Shown here: positions 23,980 through 36,400 of the stretch, in pieces
Numbering within the stretch: the stretch's first letter is position 1
Layout: the number at the start of each line of letters is the position of its first letter
Assembly: GCA_964034945.1 (NCBI GenBank)
Contig: OZ035962.1
Location: forward strand, 12,591,888-12,655,887
Direction: 5' to 3'
DNA: 64,000 nt
Origin: Chrysopilus asiliformis
Taxonomy: Eukaryota; Arthropoda; Insecta; Diptera; Rhagionidae
Translations under genes and position numbers: made by a program
The notes under the pieces: generated by a model
The model's input: only the letters and a program-made list of their open reading frames with translations
The model's database searches: none
What the model was told of the DNA's origin: nothing

Positions 23980-24475
23980 ACTAATAAAAATGAGTTGGTG
24001 TCTGTCTGTCTGTCTGTCTGTCTGTTCCTCTTTCACGCAAAAACGGCTGAACCGATTAACTTGAAATTTGGCATGAGTGTCGGTGGTAGTTCTAGTTCCA
24101 ACATAGGCGGAAAAGTATCGCGAGGGGTGGGGGGTAAAGTCATCTCGAAACTTAGTTTTTGCGCTATGTTACTCTTTCGCGGGGAAACTACTGAACCGAT
24201 TGGCTTGAAATTTGGCATAGATGTTCGTCGGGGGTCCAGCCCCAACATAGACCCATTAAAAAGTAGCCCCAGAGGTGGGGGAGTAAGCGGAGGGGGGTAA
24301 AGTAATACCGAATGCAAGTGCTGGAATTTTTTGTTAGTTTGTTAATCATTTTCCGAAGAGAAAAAACTAACGAACAGCATGCAGGCTACCTAATTTTTAA
24401 CCAACTGAATTTAGTTTTCCTAAGATTTTTTTCTGTTCACGCTTTTAGCCGGGCGAAGCCTGGTCCAAATTCTAG
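23980..24475 (+). mobile_element. Helitron-like (helentron/HINE-type) remnant
   Basis: Opens with a (TCTG)n tract, then CCTCTTTCACGCAAAAACGG, CTGAACCGATT and CTTGAAATTTGGCAT; the CTGAACCGATTGGCTTGAAA block repeats at about 24190. It ends GCCGGGCGAAGCC...TTCTAG followed by T. A (GTCT)n start, 'TTTCACGC...ACGG..GAACCGATT' body, and a short GC-rich hairpin before CTAG|T are typical of insect non-autonomous Helitron/helentron elements. There is no Rep/helicase ORF. A diverged piece lies at about 60970-61060. Confidence 0.55.
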
Positions 24476-25429
24476 TATTAGTTATATTTCTTGAAAGACA
24501 TTCCTAAATCGATTTAGCGGGCGAATTTCAATCAAAAAGAGCCTGCCAACTCGATTTAGTGGTCGCTAAAAGATTCGTGAAATCCGCATTAAATCTAGTT
24601 AAACATAGGGTAATTCAACAGCAATTATGATAGTTTGTTTGAATAATTGTGAAGTGAGATTCAAAAAAAAAAAAAGAAAAGGCATCTGTATGTGCCAAGA
24701 AGGATAATTGCCCCCGTTTTAGATAAGGATTGATGCCCACAGAGGATAGACGCCTCATTTGGTCTTAATTTTAATATGGATGTAGGGTAAGGTACGGACA
24801 AATGCCGCACCTTTCGAAACAACGCTATGAAATTCTGATTTTTCAAAACTCCCATATAATTTTAAATCTATTGAAAAAGTTTATCATTCAGCTATATATC
24901 GGTCAAATTTCAGCAGCCTGGAGCGAGTAGGAAAAAAACAGGGGGGAAACTAAAAAGGATCGAATTTTGGTACAGATAGATGTCCTTGGGCAGAAGAATA
25001 AAAATAACCATTATTTATTGAAAAAATAAATCACTGGATACAATTCAAGAATATTAGAAAGAACACAGCACAAGAAATTGAACGATGTGGAAGATAGACG
25101 ACCGAATACTTCTAGATGCAATTGTTTTAGACTTTACTTCCTTCACAACACCTTTTCCGATATTTTCTGCCCCAACTGCTAATGGCGGTCAATAAAATGT
25201 TATATTTTAACCTAAAATTGATTTTTTTTCCAATTTCTATATTACATTACTCGTATGTTCAACCTTAAACATGATTAAAAACTATGAATTCAAACGCCGC
25301 TTTAAATTTTAATAAATTAGTCTTTATTTCATTAGCTATAAAAATACATTCTCAAACATTTTTTTATGAAAGATGATTGCAAAATAATAAACAAAAATTT
25401 CTTAACAATTTTATTACTATAATTATGTG
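24476..25429. other. Intergenic between Rab19 and SLX4, no gene recognised
   Basis: AT-rich sequence with no recognisable exon or element. Confidence 0.4.
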
Positions 25430-28400
25430 CTACCTATTGTTACGTTTTTGTGAAGCGCCAATTTTTGTCTTCCTCACATGCCGGTTACTGGTGCCGTCGC
25501 TTAAGTCGTATCTGAATATGATACCCCGTTTATCAAAAAACCGCTTCATATCCTGAAAAACCCAAATAAGCGTCTCTAAATCACAGAATTTAAAAGAACA
25601 TTTACCTTCGGTTCATATCGATATCCAATACTCTTGAAGAAAATATAAATTTCTTGTAAATCGATCGGTTCGTAATATAGTACTGCTTCGAATAATTTAT
25701 CATTTGATTTGATTAAGTTAAACCATGCTAAATGAAGGGGTAGTAAACATGTTGGAATCTGAAAATGCAATTATTATTGATTGAATTTATTTTGAAAAGT
25801 CCTTGAGAGGATTTGTTAATATAAGCAAGAATTTTAGCTTAGAGAATGAATACGACTTTTGGTCGGATGAACAAAGTAATTACGTTTACTGGCATTTTAT
25901 CACGTTTTATTACGGAAATAGTAAAAAAAAAAATACTAAAATCTACCGAAATTCGAGTAAAAAAATCGCCTTTTTAATATTAATGAAACGTTGCTAACAC
26001 TTAAAAATTACCTTTGATCTAACGTTAGTTTGGAATATAAACTCTTCGCTTTTCAGTTCAGGTTTCAGTTCGGAACATTCAAGCAATTTCTTACCAGGGA
26101 CATCACTCAAATTAAAAACACCGTCTTTTATAGGCTCCTTTAACATAGGTTTTATTAATGAATCTTCCTTTTCCCTGCCGAAACTATTTCTCTCAATCTC
26201 TATATTATCCTCATCGATGTCGCTTTTACTTTCCACAAACGGATGAGTCTGATTGTAAATGTATTCCAACATTATTATTGCCTTCTTTTTACTTAACGGC
26301 TTCAATCCGTGCTTGTAGAGTTCCTTAAGTCGCGTAGGTGAGTCCATACGTTTATAATCAGGCATCGGGCGCACATTTTTTGTTTGAATTAAGTACACTT
26401 GGTCATTTTTAACGAATCTCTCCGGCTCAACGTATTCCTCTGCGGTAATTGCCCCAGTCAAAAGAGTTTCCATTCCTGACGGCGCTGCTTGTGTTGCAGC
26501 TCTTACTGTTTGTGAATTTTTATACACAAGCCTATCAATTTCATCGATATCTGAAAAATCGACGTCATCGTCTTCCAGAAATTGACTGAATTTTCTACTG
26601 CTTGAAAACCTCTTGAAGTTCTGTGTTGTGTGAACGGATAGGTTGGGCGTTAGAAACGAATCCGATTGCGCTTTCCGGAAACTGTCGGCTTGGTAGTTGT
26701 AATCGAATGTAGACTTCTTACTGTTTTCTTGTAGTCCGAATCTAGCACGAAGTCTTCCTAAATCGAAGCATGTGTCGTCTGGCAAAATGTCCTGTTCCTC
26801 TTCAGTATTATTTTCCGATTGATAAATTGCATCTGAATTAAAATCACCTTCCACGTTGTCGAAATTCAGCTGAGAACCAAAATTGAAACCGCTTTGACGA
26901 CTGTTAGGTGGTGAATCTTGTATGTCCGCTTCATGCGGGGGACTTTGCGTTAAATCTATAGATTCCATGCTCTCATGCTTTCGCAATGTTCCATCAGCGA
27001 TCTTTATAGAATAATTTACTTCGTCATCCGATAATACAATCAAATCACTTGCTACGCTTTCTTGTGATAAATCAAAAGAATTTCTGTTTTCTTGATCGAA
27101 AGATTCAACACTGGTTTCTGATTTTTTTGGAATTTCTTTACAGAAATTTATAGATTTTTTCGCTCTCGAATTAGGCGACTTATGACTCAAGTCAAATTTT
27201 AATGGACTTCCAGTAAATAATAGGGAAGGACTTATATCCGATCTCCTCGGACTAAATTTTGTTGGTGTTTTGAAGATGAAATCTGAGACATCTTCTGAGC
27301 TGGTCGTAAATTTCAGTGAGCTTCTATCTATCTTATGATTCTTATTTTCTTCCATTTCGCGGAGTGGTTTAATTGTTACGTCCAACTCTTCAGAATCCAC
27401 ACCAGCCAATTTGTCACCATTTTCTTTTATGGAAATACTTTTCTGACAATCATTTATAAGCTGCTTCCCAAAATCCTCACTCTCCTCCTCATCACTGTCT
27501 TGTGTTATATCAATAATACTTTGATTTTCATGATTTGTATCATTTATTGCGAAACCTTAATATATAAAAAAAACAATAGAAAAATAATTTACATTTCAAT
27601 GCAGTATCTTTGATATAATGAAAAAAAAATTGTCCAGTTCACTGGTTATGATCATAGGATATTAAGAGAATTTACATAAAGGCTTTTAGAATGATGATTC
27701 TGGCGTTCGGAATTCATTACCTTCGTCACTTGAGAAACGTTCAAAAGTATCAATTTGAGATTCTTCAAATGAGTATATGGTGGATTGGTTTTTTTCCTCT
27801 GATGGTGCCACAGCAGCAGCTTCAACATCTGGAGGATGTTGCGGATTTTTGGAACTATCTGCAGTTACATATATTGATGTAGAATCCGTTTTTTTAGTAC
27901 AATCTGCAAAATATTGAATTTGAAAACCAATATTCAGATAAACACTAAATTTTAAAAAACATTTCACATTTTTATGACCGAGAAATTCTATTAGGGGCTG
28001 TCCAAATAATACGTCACACTTTAACAGAAGAGGGGGTTTGTGGTAGGGTAGGATCGGTATTGAATTCCATATAAAAATCAGGAAAAATCGAATCGAGTGG
28101 GGGAGAGAGAACGGTCCAAAAATATGAAAAAAAGTGTAATATATCTATAGACTTTTCTCTGTGGAGTTTTGTCAAATCTCTCGAATCTGTCTTAACGCGG
28201 TATTACACACGGCAACTTTCGGGCTTACATAAGCCGATTTTCGGGAGAAACGACTGCGGAGGGAAAAGTTGCCACTCGAAATCATGGCTTATCAACAATC
28301 TGCATACATGCAAAGCGTGTGAACCGATTTGGGAAAAGTAGTAGGCAGAAATCATTTCCGTTCTAACCGTCAGCAGGTAAAGATCTTGGGAAGTATAGAG

Positions 28401-29197
28401 CAACAGCAATTTCAATGGTTTGAGTCCACACACACACATGTAAACTTGTGTAGCATATGCAAAACAGGATTAGCTTATTTAAGCCACAAATGTAAGCACA
28501 TTGGCTTATTAAGCCCAAAAGTGGCCGGCTTACTTAAGCCAAGTGTAATACCGGACTTAGGATAAAAGACGCCCCAGTAAGCAGTATGCATAAAAATGAG
28601 CATATCCTTATACTCTACTTCTTTTTAGCAAGTGTTGAAGTTTGTATGAATAAAAGTAGGGAAATACGTTTCCTTAAGATTTGACAATAAACCGTTGCTT
28701 CCGAAGTGTGGCAGTTGCTCACTTTTGTTCACAAAAAATAGAGAATTTAAACCAAAATTGAAGCAAAGCTACAATTGCCAGGGGGCAATCGTCAAATACT
28801 CTATATGATGACAGACAAAATGTTTATTTTAAAAAATCAATTTGTATGGGAGAGGGGGGAAGCAGTGATGCGATTGGATTTTGATGTATGGATGAGTTAT
28901 GTAAAATCTTATTCTTAACACATTTTACCTTAATAAATTTTTCAATATCACTCTCCGTTTTCGAGAAAACTGCAAAAAACTGTTTCGTTTGTATGGGGGA
29001 GGGGGGAAGGAATGGTCTAATTTTGCCCGTTCAAGAATTTAGCCTTGCCATTTACGAGCAACGTAACTATACAAAATTTCAAGTCTCTAGCTCAATCCTT
29101 TCGAAAGTTATGGTGTTCACGGGCAGATTGACAGTCAGACGGACGGACAAACAGACAGACGGACGGACGGACAGACAGGCAGACGGACAGACAGACG

Positions 29198-29230
<33 letters not shown>

Positions 29231-31509
29231 ACGGACAGACAGACGGACAAACAGACAGACGGACAAACAGACAGACGGACGGACAGATAGACAGACAGAC
29301 GGACAGACAGACAAACAGACAGACGGACGGACATGTGGAAATCAAAATCTTTAGTCATCCCTAATACTCTGGTGTAGTTAATATTTGTGTCTGATGATTG
29401 GTTCGATGCGTGACAAACGGTATAATACTAAATCTATTGTTAGATTTACATAGTTGTTTAAACCTAATCTAATCTTACATAAATTAAAAAAACCTTATAA
29501 ATAGGCAAAATATAAATAACACTAGATTTTACTGATTTAAAGCAGAGTTGAATTGAGAAGCGAAAACATATTGGGCTACAAATTGAGCACATGCTTATCT
29601 CTACTTTATTGGAGCAATATGCGTTATGCTTACGACGGCTTATTAGGCGTGTTTTTTTAATGTTCTTGAGCTATATAGAACAACGTTTTCCATACGAACC
29701 GCTGTACCGGCTGCTGTGGTTTGTATGGAAAACATTGTACTATATGTAGCTCATGAACATTAAAAAAACGCGTCTATTGAGTACTTTTATTTAATACCAT
29801 TATGTTCTAGAATTCAAATGCTAGTCATAAATCGAGATATATAGTTGTGTTCAAAAGGGATTCATTAAACAAATGTTTAGAAAATAATTTTTGGCAAAAT
29901 ATCACGGTCGGATGTTTTAATGAAAACAATACTTCCTATACTAAGTTTAAAAGCATTAAATTGTGCAGAAATATATATGTATTTACCAATGAAGCTTTCG
30001 TTATCTGATTCACTAAAAAGATCTGGTGATCGACAGCGCGTGTTAGATGATGATGCATTTTCTAGCGAGAGAAATTCTTCGGAAGACACTTTTTTATCAC
30101 AATTTTTTTCTATCGACGGTTCTCCAGACTCGCAAGATTCCGCCAACTTTTCCCCTGTCTCAAGCAACATTGATTGTGTGTGTAAATCAACCACATCCTC
30201 CATGCTACGTTCTTTGATGGAAATACTTTTAATTTCCTCCATCTCTGGCGACTCAACATGCACTCGAACGGGATTTTTCCTTTCAGGTGTTCGTTCCCGT
30301 CCTGGAATATTGGCGAAACTCTTTAACAAGTAGCCGCCCTTTAATTTGGATGGCTCAACCAGTCCAGGGACGTAATACCGATAGAATTGGTCTAGATCTT
30401 CTTCCAAATCTGTCGCTTGGATACATGCAACGCGGCATTCTGGTTGAGCTCCTAAAAGGTATGTACTTGCGATTTGAAACGGCATTTGGAATTGTTCTCG
30501 ATCGGTTAACTCTTTTGCAGTTCGACTGGACTCATCTATAAGTTGGGCAACTCTTTTAGTAACTTTTCTCTGTTGTCTTTCGGGATCTCGCATAGTCAAA
30601 GGTGTGAATTTGTTGCCCCATTTGTAGTGTTTATTTCCAACAGAGTACACGGAAATATCGTAATCTGAAAAAGATTTCAATACAAGAAATAGTTGATATA
30701 GGTTTGAAGCAATTAAATTTACCTTTGTGGTTCGCATTCACTTTGAATCCAAATGCCTGCAATTTAGCGCGAACATGTTCTGATTTTTCTTTCGGCGTTG
30801 TACTATTCTGAATGCTTAGATCGTCTTCTTGCAACTCGGAAGACACTTGACTTACCGATCGAGATAACGCCAATGCGAGTTGCATTTGTTCTGGATCCAC
30901 ATCTTCAGCGATACTGTGTTTGGCAACGAGCTCAGTGAACAGATACTCCTCACTTTTCATAAACGCATTTTTAATTTTCATTTGTTTGCTCGGCGCCTTC
31001 CGTTTCTTGGTCGCCTGTGCTTTTTTGGGCTTCTCTAGTTTTTTAATCGGCTTTTTGGGCGTCTCGAAGTCACTCTGCGGAGGACTTTCGACTTTGAGGA
31101 ATGTTTTTATTGTGCTACTTTTTGGTATTTTACATTTTGCGTCTGCGAAGCACTCTTGAAAAGCATGGATTTCAAGACGATATCTTGACGGGTCCTCTGG
31201 ATCCTTGAGGTTTTCGCATGCATTTCGATTCGCCTCAGGGAAACCTTTTTCTTGGAGTTTCGGTTTTTTACTTTCGGGGGGCGTAGATACCACTACTTCT
31301 AAATCGTTATTAACAGAATCGTTATTATTATTTTCATTGTTGGAGAAGAATTTGGAAATTACAGGTTGCTCTTGGTTTCTAAACAAAAAGTGCATCAATT
31401 AACGACTTTATTCTCACATTCTACATATTAAAACAAGATCTATTAACAAATAGTCATACCGTTGGGACGAAGGTAATCGTAACTTTTTAAATCTAGTTCT
31501 ATCGCTCAT
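25430..31509 (-). CDS. SLX4: SLX4/MUS312 structure-specific endonuclease scaffold, 7 exons, 1128 aa
   Basis: Exons (minus strand): 31509-31460, 31378-30723, 30664-29987, 27903-27721, 27555-26012, 25758-25606, 25552-25430; GT-AG, 3387 bases in frame. SLX4 is the nuclear scaffold that binds SLX1 and XPF-type nucleases for Holliday-junction and interstrand-crosslink repair. Diagnostic parts: the helix MQLALALSRS (about 182-191); a SAP-like segment PMPDYKRMDSPTRLKEL to IYNQTHP (about 920-963); and the C-terminal SLX1-binding domain in exons 6-7, with WFNLIKSNDKLFEAVLYYEP then FKSIGYRYEP. The middle is long, acidic and low in conservation, as usual for the family. Two hydrophobic-acidic stretches, SIIDITQDSDEEE (about 535-547) and DLIVLSDDE (about 693-701), look like SUMO-interacting motifs. 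No BTB domain was recognised. Length is close to that of other insect homologues. Intron 3 (29986-27904) is expanded by repeats. The ATG lies 10 bases after the stop of the gene at 31520-31874, in the same exon. Confidence 0.9.
28195..28556. mobile_element. MITE with TTA target duplication in SLX4 intron 3
   Basis: Inverted ends around CGGTATTACAC (left) and GTGTAATACCGG (right) with GGGCTTAC/GCTTACTTAAGCC inside, flanked by TTA at 28192-28194 and 28557-28559. No ORF of its own; the frames crossing it are by-products. Confidence 0.65.
28860..29345 (+). repeat. (CAGA)n-bearing dispersed repeat and microsatellite
   Basis: A body with AGTCTCTAGCTCAATCC precedes about 200 bases (29129-29333) of CAGA/CGGA tetranucleotides. 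The same body followed by the same tetranucleotide occurs at 35270-35362, and a short version at 46200-46268. The microsatellite is therefore part of a dispersed element rather than an isolated slippage product. Repetitive Cys/Val/Ser or Gln/Thr/Asp frames across it are artefacts. Confidence 0.75.
29646..29774. repeat. Hairpin of about 129 bp in SLX4 intron 3
   Basis: Arms CGTGTTTTTTTAATGTTC and its inverted copy, then GAGCTATATAG...TTTTCCATAC, fold over a centre of about 12 bases (TGTACCGGCTGC). Probably a fold-back MITE; it would also give a long stem in the SLX4 pre-mRNA. Confidence 0.65.
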
Positions 31510-31519
31510 GTTAGTAGAT

Positions 31520-31874
31520 TTAACGTTCCTTCTCTAGATCTTCTTTATGTTGCATAATTTTTAAAATATCTTCGCCCCGTTTTTGCGGTATGAATGAAAA
31601 AAGCTGTTTCCGTTCAAGCTCCTCCTCGCTAGCAGTCATAAAATCTTCCCTCAACCGCTCGTTTGCGTGTTGGGATAAGGGCAGAGCGCTAAAAAAATGT
31701 TTAAATTAATTTCATGTTCGATCTTCCAAATAACAAAGGAAACTACTTGAAAGCTGCGAAGATCGCGGTTCCCACAACAATAACTGCAAAGGCAAATCGA
31801 TTCCGGTACTTGTACGAAGGAGTTCCAAAAGTTCTTCGAGGTTTTCGATTGGAGAGATCTACTCCACCATCCAT
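31520..31874 (-). CDS. Small single-span membrane protein, 2 exons, 98 aa
   Basis: Exons (minus strand): 31874-31747 and 31688-31520, joined by a 58-base GT-AG intron, 297 bases in frame. The protein starts MDGGVDLSNRKPRRTFG, has a basic flank YKYRNR, one hydrophobic segment FAFAVIVVGTAIFAAF (about residues 27-42), then a charged helix-prone tail (NERLREDFMTASEEELERK ... KEDLEKER). This topology, a short basic N-terminus, one span, and a charged coiled tail, is common among small mitochondrial inner-membrane assembly factors, but no family was recognised and no function is claimed. The stop (31522-31520) is 10 bases before the SLX4 ATG (31509). Translation of both from one mRNA is a real possibility. 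The ATG chosen is the first in the exon; a second ATG four bases on is in another frame and stops at once. Confidence 0.75.
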
Positions 31875-33418
31875 CGCCTAAAACTACGTAAAAAAATCAA
31901 CTTATTTTTTGCGAAAATTCGAATTAATCTGCGCTGCGAGTCAGAGCCGGTTAAAACGTCAAATTTTAGTTCACTACTCGACATTCAACAGCGTTACCAA
32001 ATAGAAATTTTGAATATTTTTTATCTTCACCAAAAAACTAGCAAAAAGCGTACCAAAAAGTTTGAGTTAAAAAAAAGTCTTTTTTATAGCTACATAAAAA
32101 TAAAAAATTCACAAAAATGCATCAATGCTTGCGTTAGCTTTGACATTTCGACGCGCATATTTATAATGTTCTTGAACTATATGAAGCAAATAAAAGCTGG
32201 TTCTGACTGTATCAATATTTTAGTCAAGTAGCAAGTAAATTAGTAACTAAATGTTTACACCAGCATACCGATTTAATATCAATTTAGTCAAGTAATTTAG
32301 CTAATCGACTAAAAGTCAATTTAATTATAATTTTTCAGTCAAGTAGCTACCCTCATTTTGTTCCACTAAATACTAAACAAACCATTTACAAATCAGGACG
32401 TGTGATTTTTAGTCAACTTCATTTCCCGGGATTTCGTTTCGTTGGAGCGAAGAAACAACTTTAAAGTTTGTTGGCAAATATTTAAAGCATACTTATATAG
32501 TTTAATCAGCCTTAGGAGCGTGTGCGAAATATTCTAATTTCATGCTAATTCTAGTATTTTTGCATTTAATTATCACAGCGAATTGGAAACTTTCCAATAT
32601 CGTTTTCTTTTTCTTCTCTTCCAAATTTTTTTACAAAAAATTATATAACTATCATCGATTCATCACTTATTGTAAACTGTTCAGTTTCAAACGCAAGACA
32701 AATAACCTTTTCAGTCTTTTTCATTTTAATTGTCGAAATCCCAGTATTTATTTCGCACAGCAATGACAGCAAACTGGAAACTTTCTAATAAAAACTGAAA
32801 TTAGAACTGAAATTAGAACTGAAATTAGCATGCAATTAAACCATTTCGCACACGCCTTAAATTAAAATAGCGTTAGAAAACATCGCTTAAAATTTATCGC
32901 GTAGAAGTCGTGTGGAAAATTACCGAGTCGAACAGAGGATGTATTTCGTCTTTAATTCGATGTGAAGTTTGCTGCGATTCACTCTGTGGTTGCAATAATC
33001 CCAAATTCACCACACTTGGACTTCTTTGGAATTGTTTCCTCGACTGAGAATTTTTCACGAGTCATTTTCACAAGTTTGCAAACAATTTATTTTGTTAGAA
33101 AGTGTATTTTATCTAGAAAACGCTGCATCAGGATCTATTCTACAGTTTTATAAAATGTAAGTAGTGTTTTGCGTCGTTTTTGCCCGACTTTCCATCGAGT
33201 AAACATCATTTTATATTGATGGAAGAACAAATCGACTGGATGAAAAAAGAATCGGGCTTTGGTGGCTGCACAAAAACAGCCATTGAATTATCCAAACAAA
33301 CAGAAAACGTTGTCCGGCCAAAGAACGGTCAATTATCAAGAACGAATCTCGATTCTCGACGGAAATCGATTATTTTCACGTGTTAAGTAATAATTTTTCT
33401 CGCTTGCAGATAAACAAA
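31875..33418. other. Divergent intergenic region and Transportin 5' UTR
   Basis: Lies between the minus-strand small-protein/SLX4 unit and the plus-strand Transportin gene, so it should hold promoters for both. A likely non-coding first exon of Transportin ends near 33156 (donor GTAAGT at 33157) and joins an acceptor CTTGCAG at about 33409, ten bases before the ATG. GAAATTAGAACT is repeated about three times near 32795-32830. No other gene seen. Confidence 0.45.
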
Positions 33419-36400
33419 ATGTCGTGGGTTCCGCAACAAGAAGGCTTACAGCAAATCATAACGATTTTGAAGGAGTCTCAATCTCCGGACACAGCAACAC
33501 AGCGAGCTGTGCAAATGGTAAGTTGGTCTTTTAAACTCATTCGCAAACCGAAACGGGAATTTTTAACGAGGTGCTAATTAATAAATTTTCGTTTTGTGAT
33601 TTTTTCGATGGAAAAAAGTTCGGGTGCGGCACTAATTTTCAAGGGGATTTTGCGACTCAGAGTCCTTGTTGTGAAAATGGTTTGTGTTGTTTGCTGGGTT
33701 ATCCTTTGTAAATGGAGAAATCAAATTCAATAATGATCATTTTTTTGTCTTTATTTCTTCATAATTATTTTCAGCAATTCGGTTTAATTGATAAGAATTT
33801 TAATTCCACGAAGCAATTTTGCAATTAATTAAAATACCTTTCACAGTTCGAAAGCCATTTTTTCCACATATCAAAATATAATTGACTTAAATTTTTTTTT
33901 TCAAAAATATTAAAATTAGCACGTATGTATAGGTTTTTTAATATCCGTTCAGGTCAAGTTAAACTTTAGTGGTTGCAAGTGGAAACTAAACTGAATTTCT
34001 AAACTATTGAAATGTAAACATCACAACCACTAAAACTTGATCCGAAAGGATTTTCAAAAACCGCTCAACAACACCTCACATAGCCTCATGAAAATACAAT
34101 TAACATGTAAATTAGGCCGATTCAATTGGTTTTTATACTCTATATGATATATCATGAAAGTTCTTAAACGGGCGAAATTGAAAGCAGTTTTTTGCAATTT
34201 TCTCGAAAACGGTTAGTCATGTTGAAAAATTGTTTAAGGTAAAAAGTGTTTAGAATAGTATTCTACATAACTTATCCTTACATCAAAATCATATCGCACC
34301 ACTGCTTCCCCCTCTCCCATACAAATAGAATACTTTTATCCTGTTTTTTCGAAAACTGTGCATCGTATCGAAAAATTTGTAAGGATCAAATGTGTTTAGA
34401 ATATGATTTTATAACCGTTCCATACATCAAAATATAATCGGACCACTCCTTTCCCCCTCTCCTATACAAATGGATATTTTAAAAAAAAAACTTTGTCCGT
34501 CATCATATCGAGTATTTGACGATTTGCCCCTGACAATTGCAGCTTTTCTTATGTTTGCCAATTTTATAAACTATAATAAAAAATTGCCAAAGCAAAAGAT
34601 TTCGGAAAACTAACTTTTACGAAACTTTATACTGTTAATAGAAAACGGGAACAATACCATGATTTAAAACACAAATCTTATGTGAACAGCACATGACTTT
34701 CGTATACAAAATCTACGATCCTACGCAATTTACACGTTATGACAAATAAAATATTAGTTTACATACAAACAAAATTTATTTTACAAAATCTGAAATATTT
34801 TGATTACGGTAAAAGGCAAAAATGTAGACAATTTTAATGCCTTTTATTCTTCCTTACGGTTTTTATTCGAAAAACCAAGTTTACAAACAATTCGTAAAAA
34901 TCTATTTTTTTAATGAAAATATCTCAATAACGGTAAAAGAAAACATAACAAAAGCTATAATTGCCAATCTGGCAATTATTGAAAACCCGTATGGTGATAT
35001 TCGTAAAATTCCACTTTGAAGTCAAACTTTCCAATAAGAATTTTTAAAATTTATTCCAATCGGATTTTGATGTATGGGAGTTTTATGTAGAATCATATCC
35101 GAAATAACTTTTGTTCTTGGACTTTTTTGATAAGATGCACCGTTTTCGAGATATTCACAAAAACAGTTTTCGTTCGTATGGGGGGTACCCCCCCTAATGG
35201 ACCATTTTTGCCCATTAACGAACTTAGCCTCGCATTTTACGAAAAACGGATCTGCGCAAAATTTCAAGTCTCTAGCTCAATCCGTGCGCCCGCAATCCGC
35301 GCCACAGACAGACAGACAGACAGACAGACGGACAGACAGACAGACAGACAGACGGACGGACATGCAGAAATTAATTATTTTTGTCATTCTAAACACACTG
35401 GTGTAATTCATTTTTATGTGTGATGACGGGATCTTGGCGTTACAAACGGTAAGGCAAAGTTAATATACCCTTTGGTTTCACCATACGGGTATAAAAATGT
35501 GGAGAATGCTTTTCTCATTATTTTTTTTATAATGCACCACCGAAAAACCGTTAGTTTTCGATATAATCGCAAAAAAAACTGATTTTTGAACCAACTGGAT
35601 ATCTCAATAACGGCTTCGGATCGTAGTTCTAGTAAAAGACAAATGTGTAGGAAATTTCATGGTCTCTAACTTTTGTCATACATAAAAGACCATAAAAAAC
35701 GCGTCGTTTTGAAGTAAATCGCAAGAAACAAAATTAGCATTTTCAAAAAACCGTCATATTGGTCACCCAGTCAACGGATTTTCAACCAAAGTTTATTGGA
35801 CCATCCCATTCTAGGGCCAAACACATTCGCTAAAATTTCATGGCTTTTACTCAGGTAGTTTTTGAGAAATATGTGTATAAAATTGATAGACAGACAGGGC
35901 ATTTTTTTGTAATTGCCGCCGCTTCGTCGACCCGGGGAATGCTTTTTAAGGAAAATTACGAGATCAAAGTTTTTCATGAGGACAATTCTTTTTATATTAC
36001 GCAATTAAAATATTCCACATTTTACTTTCTTATACGAAGTAAGTAAAAAGTCCAACATTTTAATTGCAATATTCTTAGAAAATATTCGCAAACGTTGAAA
36101 GCTGAAAAGAAAATGTCTAAAGACAGATTCTATACTTGGGTTTTTAAATAATTCACAAAAAAAACCCTTTATTTATTATTGAAATTTTTAAATTTCTTTA
36201 CAGAAATTAGAGGAACTGAATCAATATCCAGATTTCAACAACTATTTAATATACGTCTTAACGAAACTGAAATCCGAGGATGAACCCACCCGCTCCCTTA
36301 GTGGATTAATACTGAAGAACAACATCAAAATGCATGGCAACAGTCTACAACCCGAAATTATAGAATATATAAAACAAGAATGCCTAATGGCAGTTGGTGA

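Noticed and set aside
29129..29333. Regular repeats as a CRISPR array
   Set aside because: The units are tetranucleotides without spacers, and the genome is eukaryotic.
29079..29364. Cys/Val/Ser and Gln/Thr/Asp repetitive frames
   Set aside because: Direct translation of the CAGA/CGGA microsatellite, with no start context or splice support.
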